A stretch of 64,000 bases of DNA, from NCBI GenBank assembly GCA_028752905.1, contig JAQNBH010000009.1, positions 25,838,370 through 25,902,369 on the forward strand. The letters run 5' to 3'. Below are positions 44,445 to 55,904 of the stretch, one piece after another (the stretch's first letter is position 1; every line of letters starts with the position of its first letter). A program made the translations under genes and the position numbers. The DNA comes from Cladorhizidae sp. MBARI D1340-BT2 (lineage: Eukaryota > Porifera > Demospongiae > Poecilosclerida > Cladorhizidae). Below the pieces are notes generated by a model, which saw nothing but the letters and a program-made list of their open reading frames with translations, made no database searches and had not been told where the DNA came from.

Positions 44445-46985
44445 TTCTGTATCACTCTCTGTGCAATGAGGTTCACTACAGTGAGGGACAGATGGTGAGG
44501 AGTGTTCAGCAGAGCTTGGATCATCTGAACAAGGTAGAGGAGTAGAACTTTTGTCTGCTGATACATGTTCCATAGGCTCAGTTTCATTGATCAAGTCTGC
44601 GATATCTTCCCTGTCCGTACCCCAATTCGTATGGACTACACTTCATCGTTTCATGAACACATGTATTCATTTGATCTAGTAGTATACACACACACACAAA
44701 GCAGAGATGACCAAGTATGTGAAGTTCATGCTGCCATCAGGATGCCAGTATTAGGCATATTAGTACTACAATGGCTGTACTAAACACTCGTCCATAACCT
44801 ATCAATAACCATTACCATGAAAAGTTCAGCTATATTACATATTTATGGTATCTTCTTTTATAGTATCATACAGTCACCAATTATAGTTGTTTATGATCAC
44901 TATTGTTTATGAATCACTATTATGAAAATCAAACTTACACTGAATTTCTGGTAACCAATGTGACCATGCCATATCACATTCATTCTTTTCAAACCGACAT
45001 GCAAGAAGTTCTTCAACTTTAGCATTTGCACGTTCCACTAGACCCTGTGATTGAGGGTGTCTTGGTCGACCGTTTATGATGGTGGCTTTCCCCGGCCAGG
45101 TCTTCACCAGTTTGTCTATGATATTATTGACAAATTCTCTTCCGTTATCAGATTGGAATATCTATACATAGGAACACTCAAGCATGCTGTAACCATTAAT
45201 AATCAATTATGGGTCACACAACCTTGGGAACACCGAAATATGCAAAAACACGACTGGACAAGTTTTTAGCCACCTCAATTGCACTCTTGTGCTCAAGAGC
45301 AAACAGTACATGGAATTTGGACCAATGATCCATGTAGTGGCCAATCCAGTTATGGCGGTCGTCTGGTCTATGTCGCATGTCAATCAAATCCATCTAACTA
45401 AGACGATGCTAAATACCAACATATTTGGTACTAATAATATTACCTGTCCTCGAGTCATAAATCCAGAAGAAATGACAGGTTTAAGTGTGGGGCACTGTTG
45501 GTTTGTGGCTTCTGAAGGTTAATCACACTACATAATTGAACGTACTTCTCCACAACAGATCTTGGTAGACATGCATAGTTCGAAGAAATCTAGAGGGAGT
45601 ATGGTGAAGACAGAGAATTGAATTACCTTTGATAACCAAAACAGATCACTATTATAAAATGTCGCTGGTTGTTTACCACATACTAAAACAACAGGATTAA
45701 CCCATGGGTAATTAAATATTCACATTAAAAAGCTGAGAGGTGGATGCTTGCTGTATCTAGTGGATGAAACGGACACACCCATGTTTTTGCTACTATGTAG
45801 GTCAAACCGATATAAAATAGGAAATAGGTGAAACATAAGGATTCATAACATCCAAACGTCAACATACTTCATATCGAGTGTTTTATGTTGTGTCCAAAAT
45901 GTAACTTGCTGTGTGTTCCAATTTTTCAATAAAAGTGAATTGGAGGTTACTACTACAATAGTAGTGTTTTACTCATATGCTGCGCTGCACTGTCCTTGGA
46001 CTCAATTGAATTTGGATATGACAAATTGTATGTTTGTACTTACCAAAACCATATAAAAGTTAGAGATAGCAACCTTATGTCAGGACCTCAATTCAAATAT
46101 TCATGGTCACCTGATTAAAAACATTTTATGGTTGACATGAGCTATACCCATATTATGCACAGCTTATATAACTGACAGTCAGTCACAATTTTCAATCTCA
46201 CGTGCAATCTTTAGGTGTTCAACCAGTAGAGCTACACTGTACCTACAATATTTGAGTGCCAAAATGAGAGCATGCATCAAGGGCTACATTTCAAACACAA
46301 GATCACATGCATAGAATCTGTTTTTCGGCTAGAGCCTTTTATAGCCCATATGACCTTGAACATCACAGTGCACTCTATTCAAAATAGTATGAAACTCTTC
46401 AATGTAAGCCACTCTCCGATAATGACCAAGGATGGAGGAGTCATTCTCATCCTGAAAAAAAGATTAGATTAAAATGACACCGTATAACTGCGATTCAGTA
46501 AAGCGTCTGGCTCATGAAGCGAATGGCTACTGGATTTCAATCAATTAAACAAAGTTTTGTCTTTGTTATTATCATCCATGCCTATAGATTGGCACTTGAC
46601 TTGTGGCTTTAAACTTATAAAATAAGGAGACCTGCCTAACAACAAAATATCTCTCACTAAATATATCACTGGCTATATGGGTTTAATCACCTTTTTCTTT
46701 GCTGGTATACAAAGTACATCCTTAAGCCCAAGAGCAGGGTACTCCAAAAGTTAAAAACATTTTTGTTTCACCCAAAAATTGAATTTAGGATCACTGTTCG
46801 CCATCTCCCCTTTCAGAAATTTGACAACAGCTTGTCCCTTTGTTCTTGATATGGTTTTGCTTCCAAGGTTCCTTCCAGAAAGAAAGGTTTGCTGAACATT
46901 AATCATCATAGGCATTCTCTCCTTCCATTTCTCCTTCCTACAACCTCTTCCCATGTGGGAGCAAACTTGTTTTGATCTAATTGGT
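44445..46985 (-). pseudogene. KRBA2-like integrase gene, six exons, broken
   Basis: Exons on the minus strand: N-terminal (46985-46691; TISRTKGQAVVKFLKGEMAN, then a TAA, then LLEYPALGLKDVLCIPAKKK); a second (about 46452-46320; HYRRVAYIEEFHTILNRVHC with QGHMGYKRL); a third (45589-45444; ACLPRSVVEKYVQLCSVINL) with a two-base insertion near ctTAAGTGTGGGG that destroys the frame; a fourth (45393-45224; MDLIDMRHRPDDRHNWIGHY, first Asp); a fifth (45161-44939; IFQSDNGREFVNNIIDKLVK, second Asp, and LVERANAKVEELL, Glu); and a sixth (44634-44445; acidic Ser/Pro linker). All junctions are GT-AG. Order and motifs fit KRBA2-like integrases found as multi-copy genes in invertebrates. At least one stop and one frameshift, so dead. 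It is a different family member from 39066-42927. Confidence 0.75.
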
Positions 46986-48820
46986 GATCAGGTATTGGCT
47001 TTCGCGATCCTAGGATTGAGCAAATTCCAGGTTTGCGGGTAACATATATATTGTAATTGGCGAGATGCAACAATTGCCTTCAAGCAGTATATAGAAAGGC
47101 AGTGCCACAAGTGTTCTGTGGAGTAGTACTGACACAATGGTCCTGGTATTGTGGTAATAAATATTATTAACCCTGTGCATTTATACTTTGAGACATCAGC
47201 AAAACGTTGTCTCAATGTTTACAAAAATGCCTATGATCATATTTTTTTATAAAATATAATACTCTCTTGCTTTATGGTTAGTATAGGTAGATCTTCATTA
47301 TCTTTCATGCAATTAAAGATAGTTCTTGTAGCATTGGTTGCACATATCACAAGAATCAATATTTGCATAATACTTACAGGTCCCCAGCATCCTTCTCTGT
47401 ATACTCAAGTCATTATTCTCAATAGCTCATCCAAACACTGATGACGGATGTAGTGTTCTATTTTTTACAAGCTAGCATGCTGAATTATAATTTTTTTACT
47501 GCATATATCTTGGAATCATCTTCCCTCATAAACTTCAGCAACTTATAAGAATTCCTATCACTATGGCTGCTGATTCCAAATCCCTGTCTTGGAAAGAATT
47601 CGAGGAATGTTGGTTTAGTAGCCATTGCTAAGAACTGCTAAGCATCTCACATAAATTGCGTGTTGTTGTGCAGGTAGCTAATACTACACAGAATGCTTGT
47701 GATACTGCATCTGTTTATGCTGCTTGTAGGAAACTATTGCATATTTCCATATACATAACTACAAGTAATAATTACCTACCTGACCGTATGCTTGCATAAA
47801 GATATAAATATTATCCAGTTAGCAATTCCATTCTTATTTACAGAGCATTAGAGATTCAAGCCTTCATGGACTATCCTTGTCACAACTGTCAAGCAAAGAT
47901 AACAGGGCACTCGACCTTCAAAATTAAGCCACTGCTACGAAAGGAACTAAGTCGTCTGGAATGATCCTAACACTGTCTTTTTCAAAAAGGTTGCTTGGGC
48001 AAAAAAATTAACTTGGTTGTGAGGCTCGTTATGGAAAGGCAAGGATCCAGATCTAGTAGAAGCCGTAGAAACATGTTAAGCAATATTGCCAGCCATATTA
48101 ACGCTTTCACCGTCGACTTCATTTTGAGATTTTGACCTATCTTTACTTTAATTTTTGTATCTGATCATTGGTTCAGAAAAGTCCCCAGCAACCGCATATC
48201 ACATGATTGACAAAGAGTTACTGATCAACTTGGTGATAAATGTGTTACCTAGCAACCAAACCACAAACCATTTTTTGATTAGAATACTTTTTATCACTGC
48301 ATTTATCGACTATTACAAGTATACTTTATGGTTTTTCAGATCAAATACTAAAATATGGTCGCTTATCGAACTGCAAACAGCATATAATCTGAAAAATGTA
48401 CATTTTTTGGCATAATTTATGAATATTGAATGCCCTAATTTTTCTATTTTGCAGGATATAGCCATGTTTGTCAGTCTATAAGAGTATTGACTGTTGTCAA
48501 GCACCACGAGGAAGGTCTGGCTGTATTGAAAGTTGAAAATTTCAAGATGTTGCAGAAAGGCACAATAAAGCAAAGACTCATCAAGAAAACATACGTGTAC
48601 TACACATGTCTGCATGCATAAATGATAAAGAAAAGAAGTATACATGTACATGCCTAACACATGTACATACTACAAAAGCAATACAAAGAAAATCTCGAAG
48701 AGAAAAGGAAGCTAGTGCGAGTAGTCAGAGAGTGTGTGGAATTCCCTGAAGCATGACCTTCCACGCACAGCACAAAGGCTAATACCACAAAGAGAGCAGT
48801 GACAAAAGGTCTTGTGCCTC

Positions 48821-49060
48821 TTACCTCTGGCCTCGACTTCTTCCTTGGCCTTTTCCTCTTCCTTGGCCTTTTCCTCTTCCTTGGCCTTTTCCTCTTCCTT
48901 GGCCTTCCTTGGCCTTTACCTCTTCCTTGGCGTTTTCCTCTTCCTTGGCCTTTTCCTCTTCCTTGGCCTTTTCCTCTTCCTTGGCTTTTTCCTCTTCCTT
49001 GGCCTTTTCCTCGGCCTCGGTATCCAACACGCCCCCTGTCTCAGCGATCAGAAGGTAACA
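48821..49060 (-). repeat. 18-bp repeat coding GRGKGQ-type stretch
   Basis: Repeated ttcctcttccttggcctt (18 bp) about eleven times. On the minus strand one frame gives RGRGKGQGRGKGQGRGKGQ, and the frame next to it KAKEEE. The first fits the RG-rich segment often seen near the N-terminus of piggyBac-type proteins and is preceded by SFDVVPSSDSEVSLLPSDR and a TGA. Confidence 0.7.
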
Positions 49061-49462
49061 GTGATACTTCTGAGTCAGAAGATGGAACTACATCAAATGA
49101 AGGAGAAGATGGTAGGAGAGATTGTAGGAGCAGTTGGGGGCGAGTTTACAGGACCACTCGGAGGAGAGTTTGCAGGATCACTCAGAGATTCAGCAGATTC
49201 AAGATCAGTGGCTAAACCTATATAAAATATTATTATTATGAACTTTACAACCTAATGAACTTTATAACTAGAAACTTTATAACCTAGTGATATATATTTC
49301 TGGCTTATTATGTCTCTTGATAGCTCAAATATTATATTCCATTCTATAGATATCTACTCATACTTACCAAGCAACTCATACTATTCATCAGGAGTCATAA
49401 AAGCTCCATCAGAAGCACTGGCACTTGAAGTGTTTGGTCCAACATCCTGAGGAGTTGAAGTT

Positions 49463-49628
49463 AAAGCTCTGGACAAAAAGCTGCCAACTCCTTAGGGTCT
49501 AATACCTCATCACCAAGGAAGGAAGACACTTGACCTTCATCATCTTCATCTCTATCATAGTCAGAGAGGTCGAAACCGCCATCAAACAACAGCTCTAACA
49601 CGCGAGCACGATCAAATATTTCAGCCAT
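49463..49628 (-). pseudogene. Acidic N-terminal fragment of a piggyBac-type protein
   Basis: ATG at 49628 reads MAEIFDRARVLELLFDGGFD, then LSDYDRDEDDEGQ and DEVLDPKELAAFCPEL before TAA at about 49463. A one-base shift there would lead on to TSTPQDVGPNTSSASASDG and MTPDE, TAG. The acidic lead followed by an RG-rich stretch fits the N-terminal organisation of the family. DDE core not present in the element. Confidence 0.55.
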
Positions 49629-49854
49629 TATTTTGCTTGAATTAAAAATTGTTTTACGTCACAGTTACCTACGTGCTACGGTTCTTAATTTTTTTTGTGA
49701 AATAGAACAGTCCATCATGCACATTTACGGTAAGTTTTGAATATGTAGAGTCAACGGTTGATGTTTAATAATTATTAACGCGACGGTCACTCAATCTCGC
49801 GCTTCTATGCGGTGAAGCGGTTAAAACACAAACACAGAATCTCCGACTACTTGT

Positions 49855-49990
49855 ACTTTTCATTGCGCTGCCTGGCACCAGAATGTTAGCAGTTGAATCG
49901 GAATGGACTTCCCTGGCTGCTGGGGAGCCACTCTCGAGAACCTGAACTGAAGCCAAGACCACCAAGATCACCATATTTTTTCTGTACTCA
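49855..49990 (+). pseudogene. Relic of a Penelope-like element 3' end (P3 copy)
   Basis: Same track as at 1090-1245 (gaatggacttccctggctgc through gatcaccatattttt). The piggyBac-type element has landed just upstream, near its start. Confidence 0.45.
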
Positions 49991-50452
49991 GTTATTTATC
50001 ACAACCTTTTTGAAATAGAAAGCCAAAGTTTGTACTTGTCATCAATAGGAGCCTCTAGCCCTAGATGCCTACTACTCTAACGCCCTAGCAGTTTTAGAAC
50101 TTCTATAACTTTTGACAAACATCAGATGAAGAATTGCCAAGAAATATATATATACCATGAGATGTGTTTTTTATCTCTCATTTTTCTCAGCTAATGTTCA
50201 TTGTGTATCAGTGTCAAGTTAAACAGAAACTTGGAGCTCTGGAGACTGATAATGTATTTAGGTTGTATGTGGTGAAAAATGGAAATCATTGACTTCTTTT
50301 AATATCATGTAATTCTGACAGTTTGTCCACCTGTTCTTTATATATGCACGCAATTTATTATTTAGAGGATCACGATACAGCTGTGATTTATTATCCCTAC
50401 ATATATAGTATGAATGCATTCTTGATTTATATTTTGATTACTGTAACTTTAG

Positions 50453-50618
50453 ACCCTGGATTGCCTACAAGTGCTGGTAGAAATATTGGGACATTAGAGG
50501 TCTTCCATTCAAAAGATCCATACAGGTGTATACTCTATTGTTGTATTTTCTTGATTTAATGAATGTTTTATTTTTGAGACTCCATCCTTCCCTGATGAGC
50601 AAGCCTGTGAAAATCTCG
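50453..50618 (+). pseudogene. Cassette P3-1, frame-broken
   Basis: Exon a reads PGLPTSAGRNIGT and then, like P1-1, is shifted by two bases (ttagaggtc). It ends CAG before GTGTAT in the wrong phase. Exon b (50579-50618, 40 nt) is intact as TPSFPDEQACENL before GTAGGT, with Cys where Tyr is usual. The acceptor is GAG. Confidence 0.55.
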
Positions 50619-51102
50619 GTAGGTGTAACTTACTTTGGAATACTGGATTTATTCAATCTGTTTATTTTTCCATGTGGATAATTTTTACACAAATTGATCC
50701 ATACAACAATAAACGTGCTTTCATTAAATTAATCAACAAGCACGAAGGATTAAGAAGCACGAAGGTTATATTTTTCCTCAGGTTATCCAAGATAAAGGGA
50801 ATTAATTTAGAAGTTCTATAATTTCAAGATGAAATATATGCCAAAGGAAATGCAACATGAAATATTGTGTTCATATCCTATTTTTCTCAGCTCATGTTCA
50901 AAGATGTCAGTCAAGAAAGTAGGATTACTCTGACAATTTTTACATATGCTCTACAAAAACATGGGCAAGCATTCTTTTAAAACACAATGGGAAAAGTAGG
51001 TCCTAAAACTACACCACTCTAGTATGGCACCAAACATTGATTGTATTATCTTAGTATGCACACAGTATAAACGCATTCTAAAATGTCCCATTTTTTATCC
51101 AG

Positions 51103-51270
51103 GATTGCCTACAAATGATGTTCCTACTTTTGGCCTCTCAGGAGATGGTCTTCCAGCCATACTTGTGAGCCAATACTCTATTATATTGTTTTCTTGCTTA
51201 TTTTAATGTGTTGCTTTGTTAATCCTACAGGCTCTATCCTTGACTGGTGAGCAAGCCTATGAAATTCCTG
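51103..51270 (+). CDS. Cassette P3-2: intact, AYEIP motif
   Basis: Exon a (51103-51164) after TTTATCCAG reads LPTNDVPTFGLSGDGLPAIL, donor GTGAGC. The 66-nt intron ends CCTACAG. Exon b (51231-51270, 40 nt) reads ALSLTGEQAYEIP plus one base before GTTTGT. All signals are kept here, whereas the P1 sister at 2191 has lost the intron. The pair therefore shows the ancestral state. Tyr motif as in P2-2. Confidence 0.6.
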
Positions 51271-52649
51271 GTTTGTTTGGAATACTGTTTAGATGAGGTG
51301 TTTATGACAAAATTCTCTCGGAACAAATAAAGAAATTTTGTAATCTCATTGTCATAAGAACCCTAATATTGTATAGGATAGCTTGATTATAACATCTGTG
51401 AGATTTACATCAATATGAATACATACTGAGAAAAATGACATATGAAAGATTGTGTCTATTGATAACCTATTTTTCTCAGATCATGTCACAAACATTAAAT
51501 ATGCACTTCAGTTTGCATAGGAACAACATAGTCAGCACCTTCCACATTACAAGTATCCACTATGCAATTTTCTCTGATGACTGGATGCTTGTAGCGACCG
51601 CCCAGTGCATCATAGTAATGTGACAGATAGCAAAGATATAAGGAAAGTTAGCAATAAAAATCCATTGGTAGACTTTGTTGAACCTGAAGTCGACTACTTG
51701 ATAGTTTTAATCAATGAGGGGATCAATAACGCCTTAGCTAAAGTAGAGGCACCAGCTAGACATTGAAACAACCAGCAAATCCTCACCTAGGGCTAACTAA
51801 CCTCTAACTTTATTGCAATGGTAAAACACAACCAGCAAATCCTCACCTAGAGCTAACTAACTTCTATCTTCATTGCAATGGTAACACAGGGTGTGCATTT
51901 TACAATCAACATTCAAATTTCATAATTCAAGCACCCACCTTAGATGTTCAAGGCGAGTGAGTAGTTCGACTCCCTTTATTTCCCTTAGGGTAGGTATGTA
52001 TTTTTATAGTCAGGTATTGCACTGGTACTCTCTATATTCAATGGAGGTTGATATTAAAAAAATCATGTCTTAGCTCTAACTTATTTAAGCAGTTTCTTAG
52101 CATCCTGATTGTAGTTTCTTCCATCTTTAGTTCAAAAAGGAATTCCAGCTTACCATGATACTTCACTATGGTAGTGCCTGGTGGACATTTAAAAAAATCC
52201 ATGAAATTTATTTTAAGTCTATCCATAACAAACTAAAATTGGTAAAGAACATAAACACAATAATTGAATTGTATGTGTGGAGCTAATCTGAGAGCTGAAT
52301 CAGCAGCTACATGCTCTAGCCTCCTACTGCTCTACAGCTGTAGCATTTTAGAACTTGTATAATTTTTTTCAAAATTCTGATGAAGTTCCGATAAATATAG
52401 TGTATAAGATGTAGTCAGCTTGTGTTCATTGTGTATTGGTGTAAAGTTAAAACAGCTCTGGGCAGAGAGTGTGTTACAATGGAGGTAGGTGAAAGTTGGA
52501 AGACATTCATCTCCTTTCAAAGTCATGTTTTTCCACTTATTCTTTATAAATGCACTGTACTTTGTTGATTATTGTGCCACCAAGGATAAGCTCTGATTTA
52601 TTGTCCTTACATAGTATGAATACATTCTTGATATATACTCAAACTTTAG

Positions 52650-52799
52650 ATCCTGGATTGCCTATAAGTGGTGGTCCAAAACTTAGGACATCAGGTCTTC
52701 CATCACAACCATCCAGACATGTGAGCCAATAATCTATCGTATTGTTTGCTTGCTTAATTTTACAGTGATTGTTTTAACTTTCAAACTCAATCCTTATAA
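52650..52799 (+). pseudogene. Cassette P3-3, cut off by the integrase patch
   Basis: Exon a (52650-52720) is open (PGLPISGGPKLRTSGLPSQP) with donor GTGAGC. The exon b acceptor TTTCAG is TTTCAA, and exon b stops after actcaatcctt, where the patch at 52800 begins. Compare P1-3 at 3809. Confidence 0.65.
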
Positions 52800-53181
52800 T
52801 AAGACGATGCTAAATACCAACATATTTGGTACTAATAATATTACCTGTCCTCGAGTCATAAACCCAGAAGAAATGATAGGTTTAAGTGGGGCACTGTTGG
52901 TTTGTGGCTTCTGAAGGTTAATCACACTACATAATTGAACGTACTTCTCCACAACAGATCTTGGTAGACACGCATAGTTCGAAGAAATCTAGAGGGAGTA
53001 TGGTGAAGACAGAGAATTGAATTACCTTTGATAACCAAAACAGATCACTATTATAAAATGTCGCTGGTTGTTTACCACATACTAAAACAACAGGATTAAC
53101 CCATGGGTAATTAGATATTCACATTAAAAAGCTGAGAGGTGGATGCTTGCTGTATCTAGTGGATGAAACGGACACACCCAT
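52800..53181 (-). pseudogene. 382-bp integrase patch at the P1/P2 junction
   Basis: Matches 45399-45782 base for base except substitutions and a two-base indel: here TAAGTGGGGCAC, there TAAGTGTGGGGCAC. It contains one integrase exon, ACLPRSVVEKYVQLCSVINL continuing to KPIISSGFMTRGQ before GTAATA. In this copy the exon is fully open, whereas the copy at 45444-45589 is shifted. Left of it the sequence is P1-type, right of it P2-type. Confidence 0.85.
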
Positions 53182-54049
53182 CCTAGCAGATATAAAAAAT
53201 TAACGAATTAAAATCTGGATTCATTTAAAAAATATATTTTTAGGTCCATCTATAACAAACTGAAATTGGTAAAGAACTGAAATTGGTAAGGAACATCAAC
53301 ACTATAATTGACTTGTTTATGTGTGCAATATTTAGCTAAATTGAGCTCAATTGGCACCTACATGTTGCATGCTTGCAACCAGCACCATTCTATGCTTGAA
53401 TTGCTTGACTCATATTCTATTCCTGCTCGGTTGCAATGCATCGACTGCTATAATTGTTTGTGCTCTATTAGAGTTTGATATGCTTTATTTGAGTTTCAGC
53501 TATAGAATTAAAATTTATTAGAGCTGTCAGAAACTGCCCTTGCATGTAGGAGGTGTAAATGCCTCCAGCTCGTGAATGAGTCAAACTAATCTTCCTCCAC
53601 ATCATTATAAGATGCATCTGGGTGAGTTCCATACATATTCAATTCGCTCAATACATGGAATTATGAACTCCTCCGGAACTTTAAACCTGAAATTCTAAAG
53701 TAAGCTCACTCTCTAACAATGGATAGTGAAGATGATGGTCATTTCTACTCCAATGATGAGAAACTCAACCAGCATTTGCTTTTAGTATGAGGAAGAGCAA
53801 CATGTGGAGATTTTGTCTTTTGGGGGCATAGATTACAGTTAGCTATATGGATCAGTCCCACAACTTTTCCATGTATGTAGACACCTTCCGAACACAAGAA
53901 CATTTATCACAGCCTCAATCATCCATTCAGTAAAAACAAAAGCACATCAAACTCAAATAAAATATGCCAAATATTTTGCAAACAAAATTTGCAGCTGTTC
54001 TGCTATGACAAGTACATTCTGTTGTAAACTGTGATTATATAAAATTTAG

Positions 54050-54221
54050 GTCCTGGATTGCCTACAAGTACTATACAAAAAGGAAGGACATGAGGAGGAG
54101 GGCTTCCACTCAAGACACCCGCACAAGTGACTATTATTGTATGAGGTTGTTTATTATAATAATGATTGTTCTCTTCTTCAGCTTTAACCTTTTTCTGTTG
54201 AGTAAACTGATGAATATCCTG
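54050..54221 (+). pseudogene. Cassette P3-4, dead
   Basis: Exon a reads PGLPTSTIQKGRT then TGA, then GGGLPLKTPAQ before GTGACT. Exon b (54182-54221, still 40 nt) contains two stops (ctttaa, gagtaa) but ends gatgaatatcctg before GTATGT, so DEYP is still readable. Splice sites outlived the frame. Confidence 0.6.
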
Positions 54222-54699
54222 GTATGTGTAAGTTACTGTGGAACACTGCTATGGATTTTTGTTTTTACCATATGAATTATGCAAAAGAATTATGCAAAAT
54301 AAATCGATTTTTTTTATCAAAAGGAGCCACTAGCCCTCATTCTAACCCATGCTGCCTACAGTTCTAGCACTCTAGTATTTTAGAACTTGTATAATTTTTT
54401 TCAACAATCTGATGATGAAGTGCCGAGAAATATGTACTATAAGATGGTGTCAGATTATGTTCATTGTGTATTAGTGATTTGGTGTAAAGTTTAATAGCTC
54501 TGGACAGATGTTGTATTTTAATATATCTAGGTGAAAAATGGAATGCTATCACCTCCATTTAAGGTCATGTAATTATGACGTTATGTCCACTTGTTCTTAG
54601 TAATGCACTACAATTTACTATAATACAGGTCAGATTTATTATCCCTACATATATAGTATGAATGCATTCTTGATTTATATTTAGATTACTGAACTTTAG

Positions 54700-54867
54700 A
54701 CCCTCGATTGCCTACAAGTGCTGGTACAAAAATTGAGACATCAGGTCATCCAATTAAAAGATCCACACAGGTGTGCCAATCTTCTATGGTTGTGTTTGCT
54801 AGATTTAATGAATGTTTTATTTTACAGACTCTATCCTTCTCTGATAAACAAGCCAGAGATAATACTG
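54700..54867 (+). CDS. Cassette P3-5: intact frame, tyrosine lost
   Basis: Exon a (54700-54770) reads PRLPTSAGTKIETSGHPIKR, donor GTGTGC; exon b (54828-54867, 40 nt) reads TLSFSDKQARDNT before GTATGT. Sister of P2-3 with four coding differences in exon a and none in exon b. It keeps phases, so it may still be spliced. Confidence 0.55.
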
Positions 54868-55378
54868 GTATGTGTAAATTTTTATGTGGATAGTTTTACA
54901 AAAATTGGCCCACACAATGAAAGTGTCCACATCAAATTACAAGAAACACAAGGGTTATTTTTAACCTTGTGTTATCAAGATAAAGGGATCCACTTTTTAA
55001 TTAGTAAAGATGCTATGATTAGAAATGTGAAGGCCCAGCTACTAGTTGAAAAGAGGTCTTGAAGTTCTATAATTTCAAAATGAATTATAATAATATCAAT
55101 TGAAATGCAATATGAAATAATGTATCTATTCATATCCTATTTTCATCAGCTTAGTTCAAAGATGTAAGTCAAGAAAGTAGGGTGACTATTACAATTTTAA
55201 CATGTGCTCTAAAAAATATATGGTTTTAAATTATCACAGAAAATGTGAAAAGTGGGTTTTAAAAGTACACCACTCTAGTATGGCACCAAACATTGATTGT
55301 ATTAGCATAGCAGCTACCACTATGCAGTATGAATGCATTCTCTGATTAAACATATATTTTATCCAGGATTTTATCCAG

Positions 55379-55545
55379 GATTTCCTACAAGTGCTGTTCC
55401 AAAATTTGACCTATCAGAAGGTCTTCCATCCACACATGTGAGCTAATACTCTTTGCTTGCTTATTTTAATGTGATTTTTTGTTAATACTACAGGTTCAAT
55501 CCTTTTCTGATCAGCAAGCATATGAAATTCCTGGTAAAATTCCTG
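55379..55545 (+). CDS. Cassette P3-6: AYEIP motif with doubled splice sites
   Basis: The acceptor region is duplicated: atccaggattttatccag, so two AG sites 14 bases apart precede exon a (55379-55437; FPTSAVPKFDLSEGLPSTH). Exon b (55494-55533, 40 nt) reads VQSFSDQQAYEIP. Its end is duplicated as well: GTAAAATTCCTG then GTATGT, so the stronger donor lies 12 nt further (55545) and adds GKIP in frame. Either use keeps phase. P2-4 lacks both duplications and has lost exon a. Confidence 0.6.
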
Positions 55546-55904
55546 GTATGTGTTACTTACTTTGGAATACTGTTTGGGTGTTTATGGGATTTTAGGCATT
55601 CTTAACAAAACCTCTTGGAACAAATAAAGAAATTATGTTATGCCTTTGACATAAGAAGCCTAATAATCTATATGTCTAGCTGGTTTAGAACATCTGTTAT
55701 TTTTTTACATCAATATGAAGACATGCAGAGAAATATGTCATGAAAAGTTGTGTATTGATAACCCATTTTTCTCACTAATGTCGTGAAATTAAATTTTATT
55801 TTCAGTTAGCTTATGATCATAGTCGGCACCATCTACAATACAAGTACCAACTTTGCAGTTTTCTGTGATGAATTGACTGGGTGGATATAGCAACAAATAT
55901 AACA

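Larger units (their letters stand above)
48102..49820 (-). mobile_element. 1719-bp piggyBac-type element with TTAA target duplication
   Basis: TTAA occurs at 48098-48101 and at 49821-49824. P1 has a single TTAA at 1083-1086 in the same context (gccatattaaaagacaaac against gccatattaa...ttaaaacacaaac), so P1 is the empty site. Ends read CGCTTTCACCG and, inverted, CCGCTTCACCG, which are similar but not identical terminal repeats. Target and ends are those of piggyBac-class elements. No complete transposase is present. Confidence 0.85.
47026..52799. repeat. Block P3, first part (close copy of 1-3826)
   Basis: Begins aattccaggtttgcgg exactly as base 1 and follows it with few changes, interrupted by the piggyBac-type element at 48102-49820 and ended by a foreign patch at 52800. 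It keeps about 190 bases (50690-50880) and the exon b intron at 51165-51230 that P1 lost, so P3 is in places the more complete copy. Confidence 0.9.

Noticed and set aside
46490..46560. tRNA-like tract with gcgtctggctcatgaagc
   Set aside because: No B-box and no acceptor pairing.
48799..49225. 137- and 138-aa Leu/Phe/Pro-rich plus-strand ORFs
   Set aside because: Complement of the RG-type repeat inside the piggyBac-type element.
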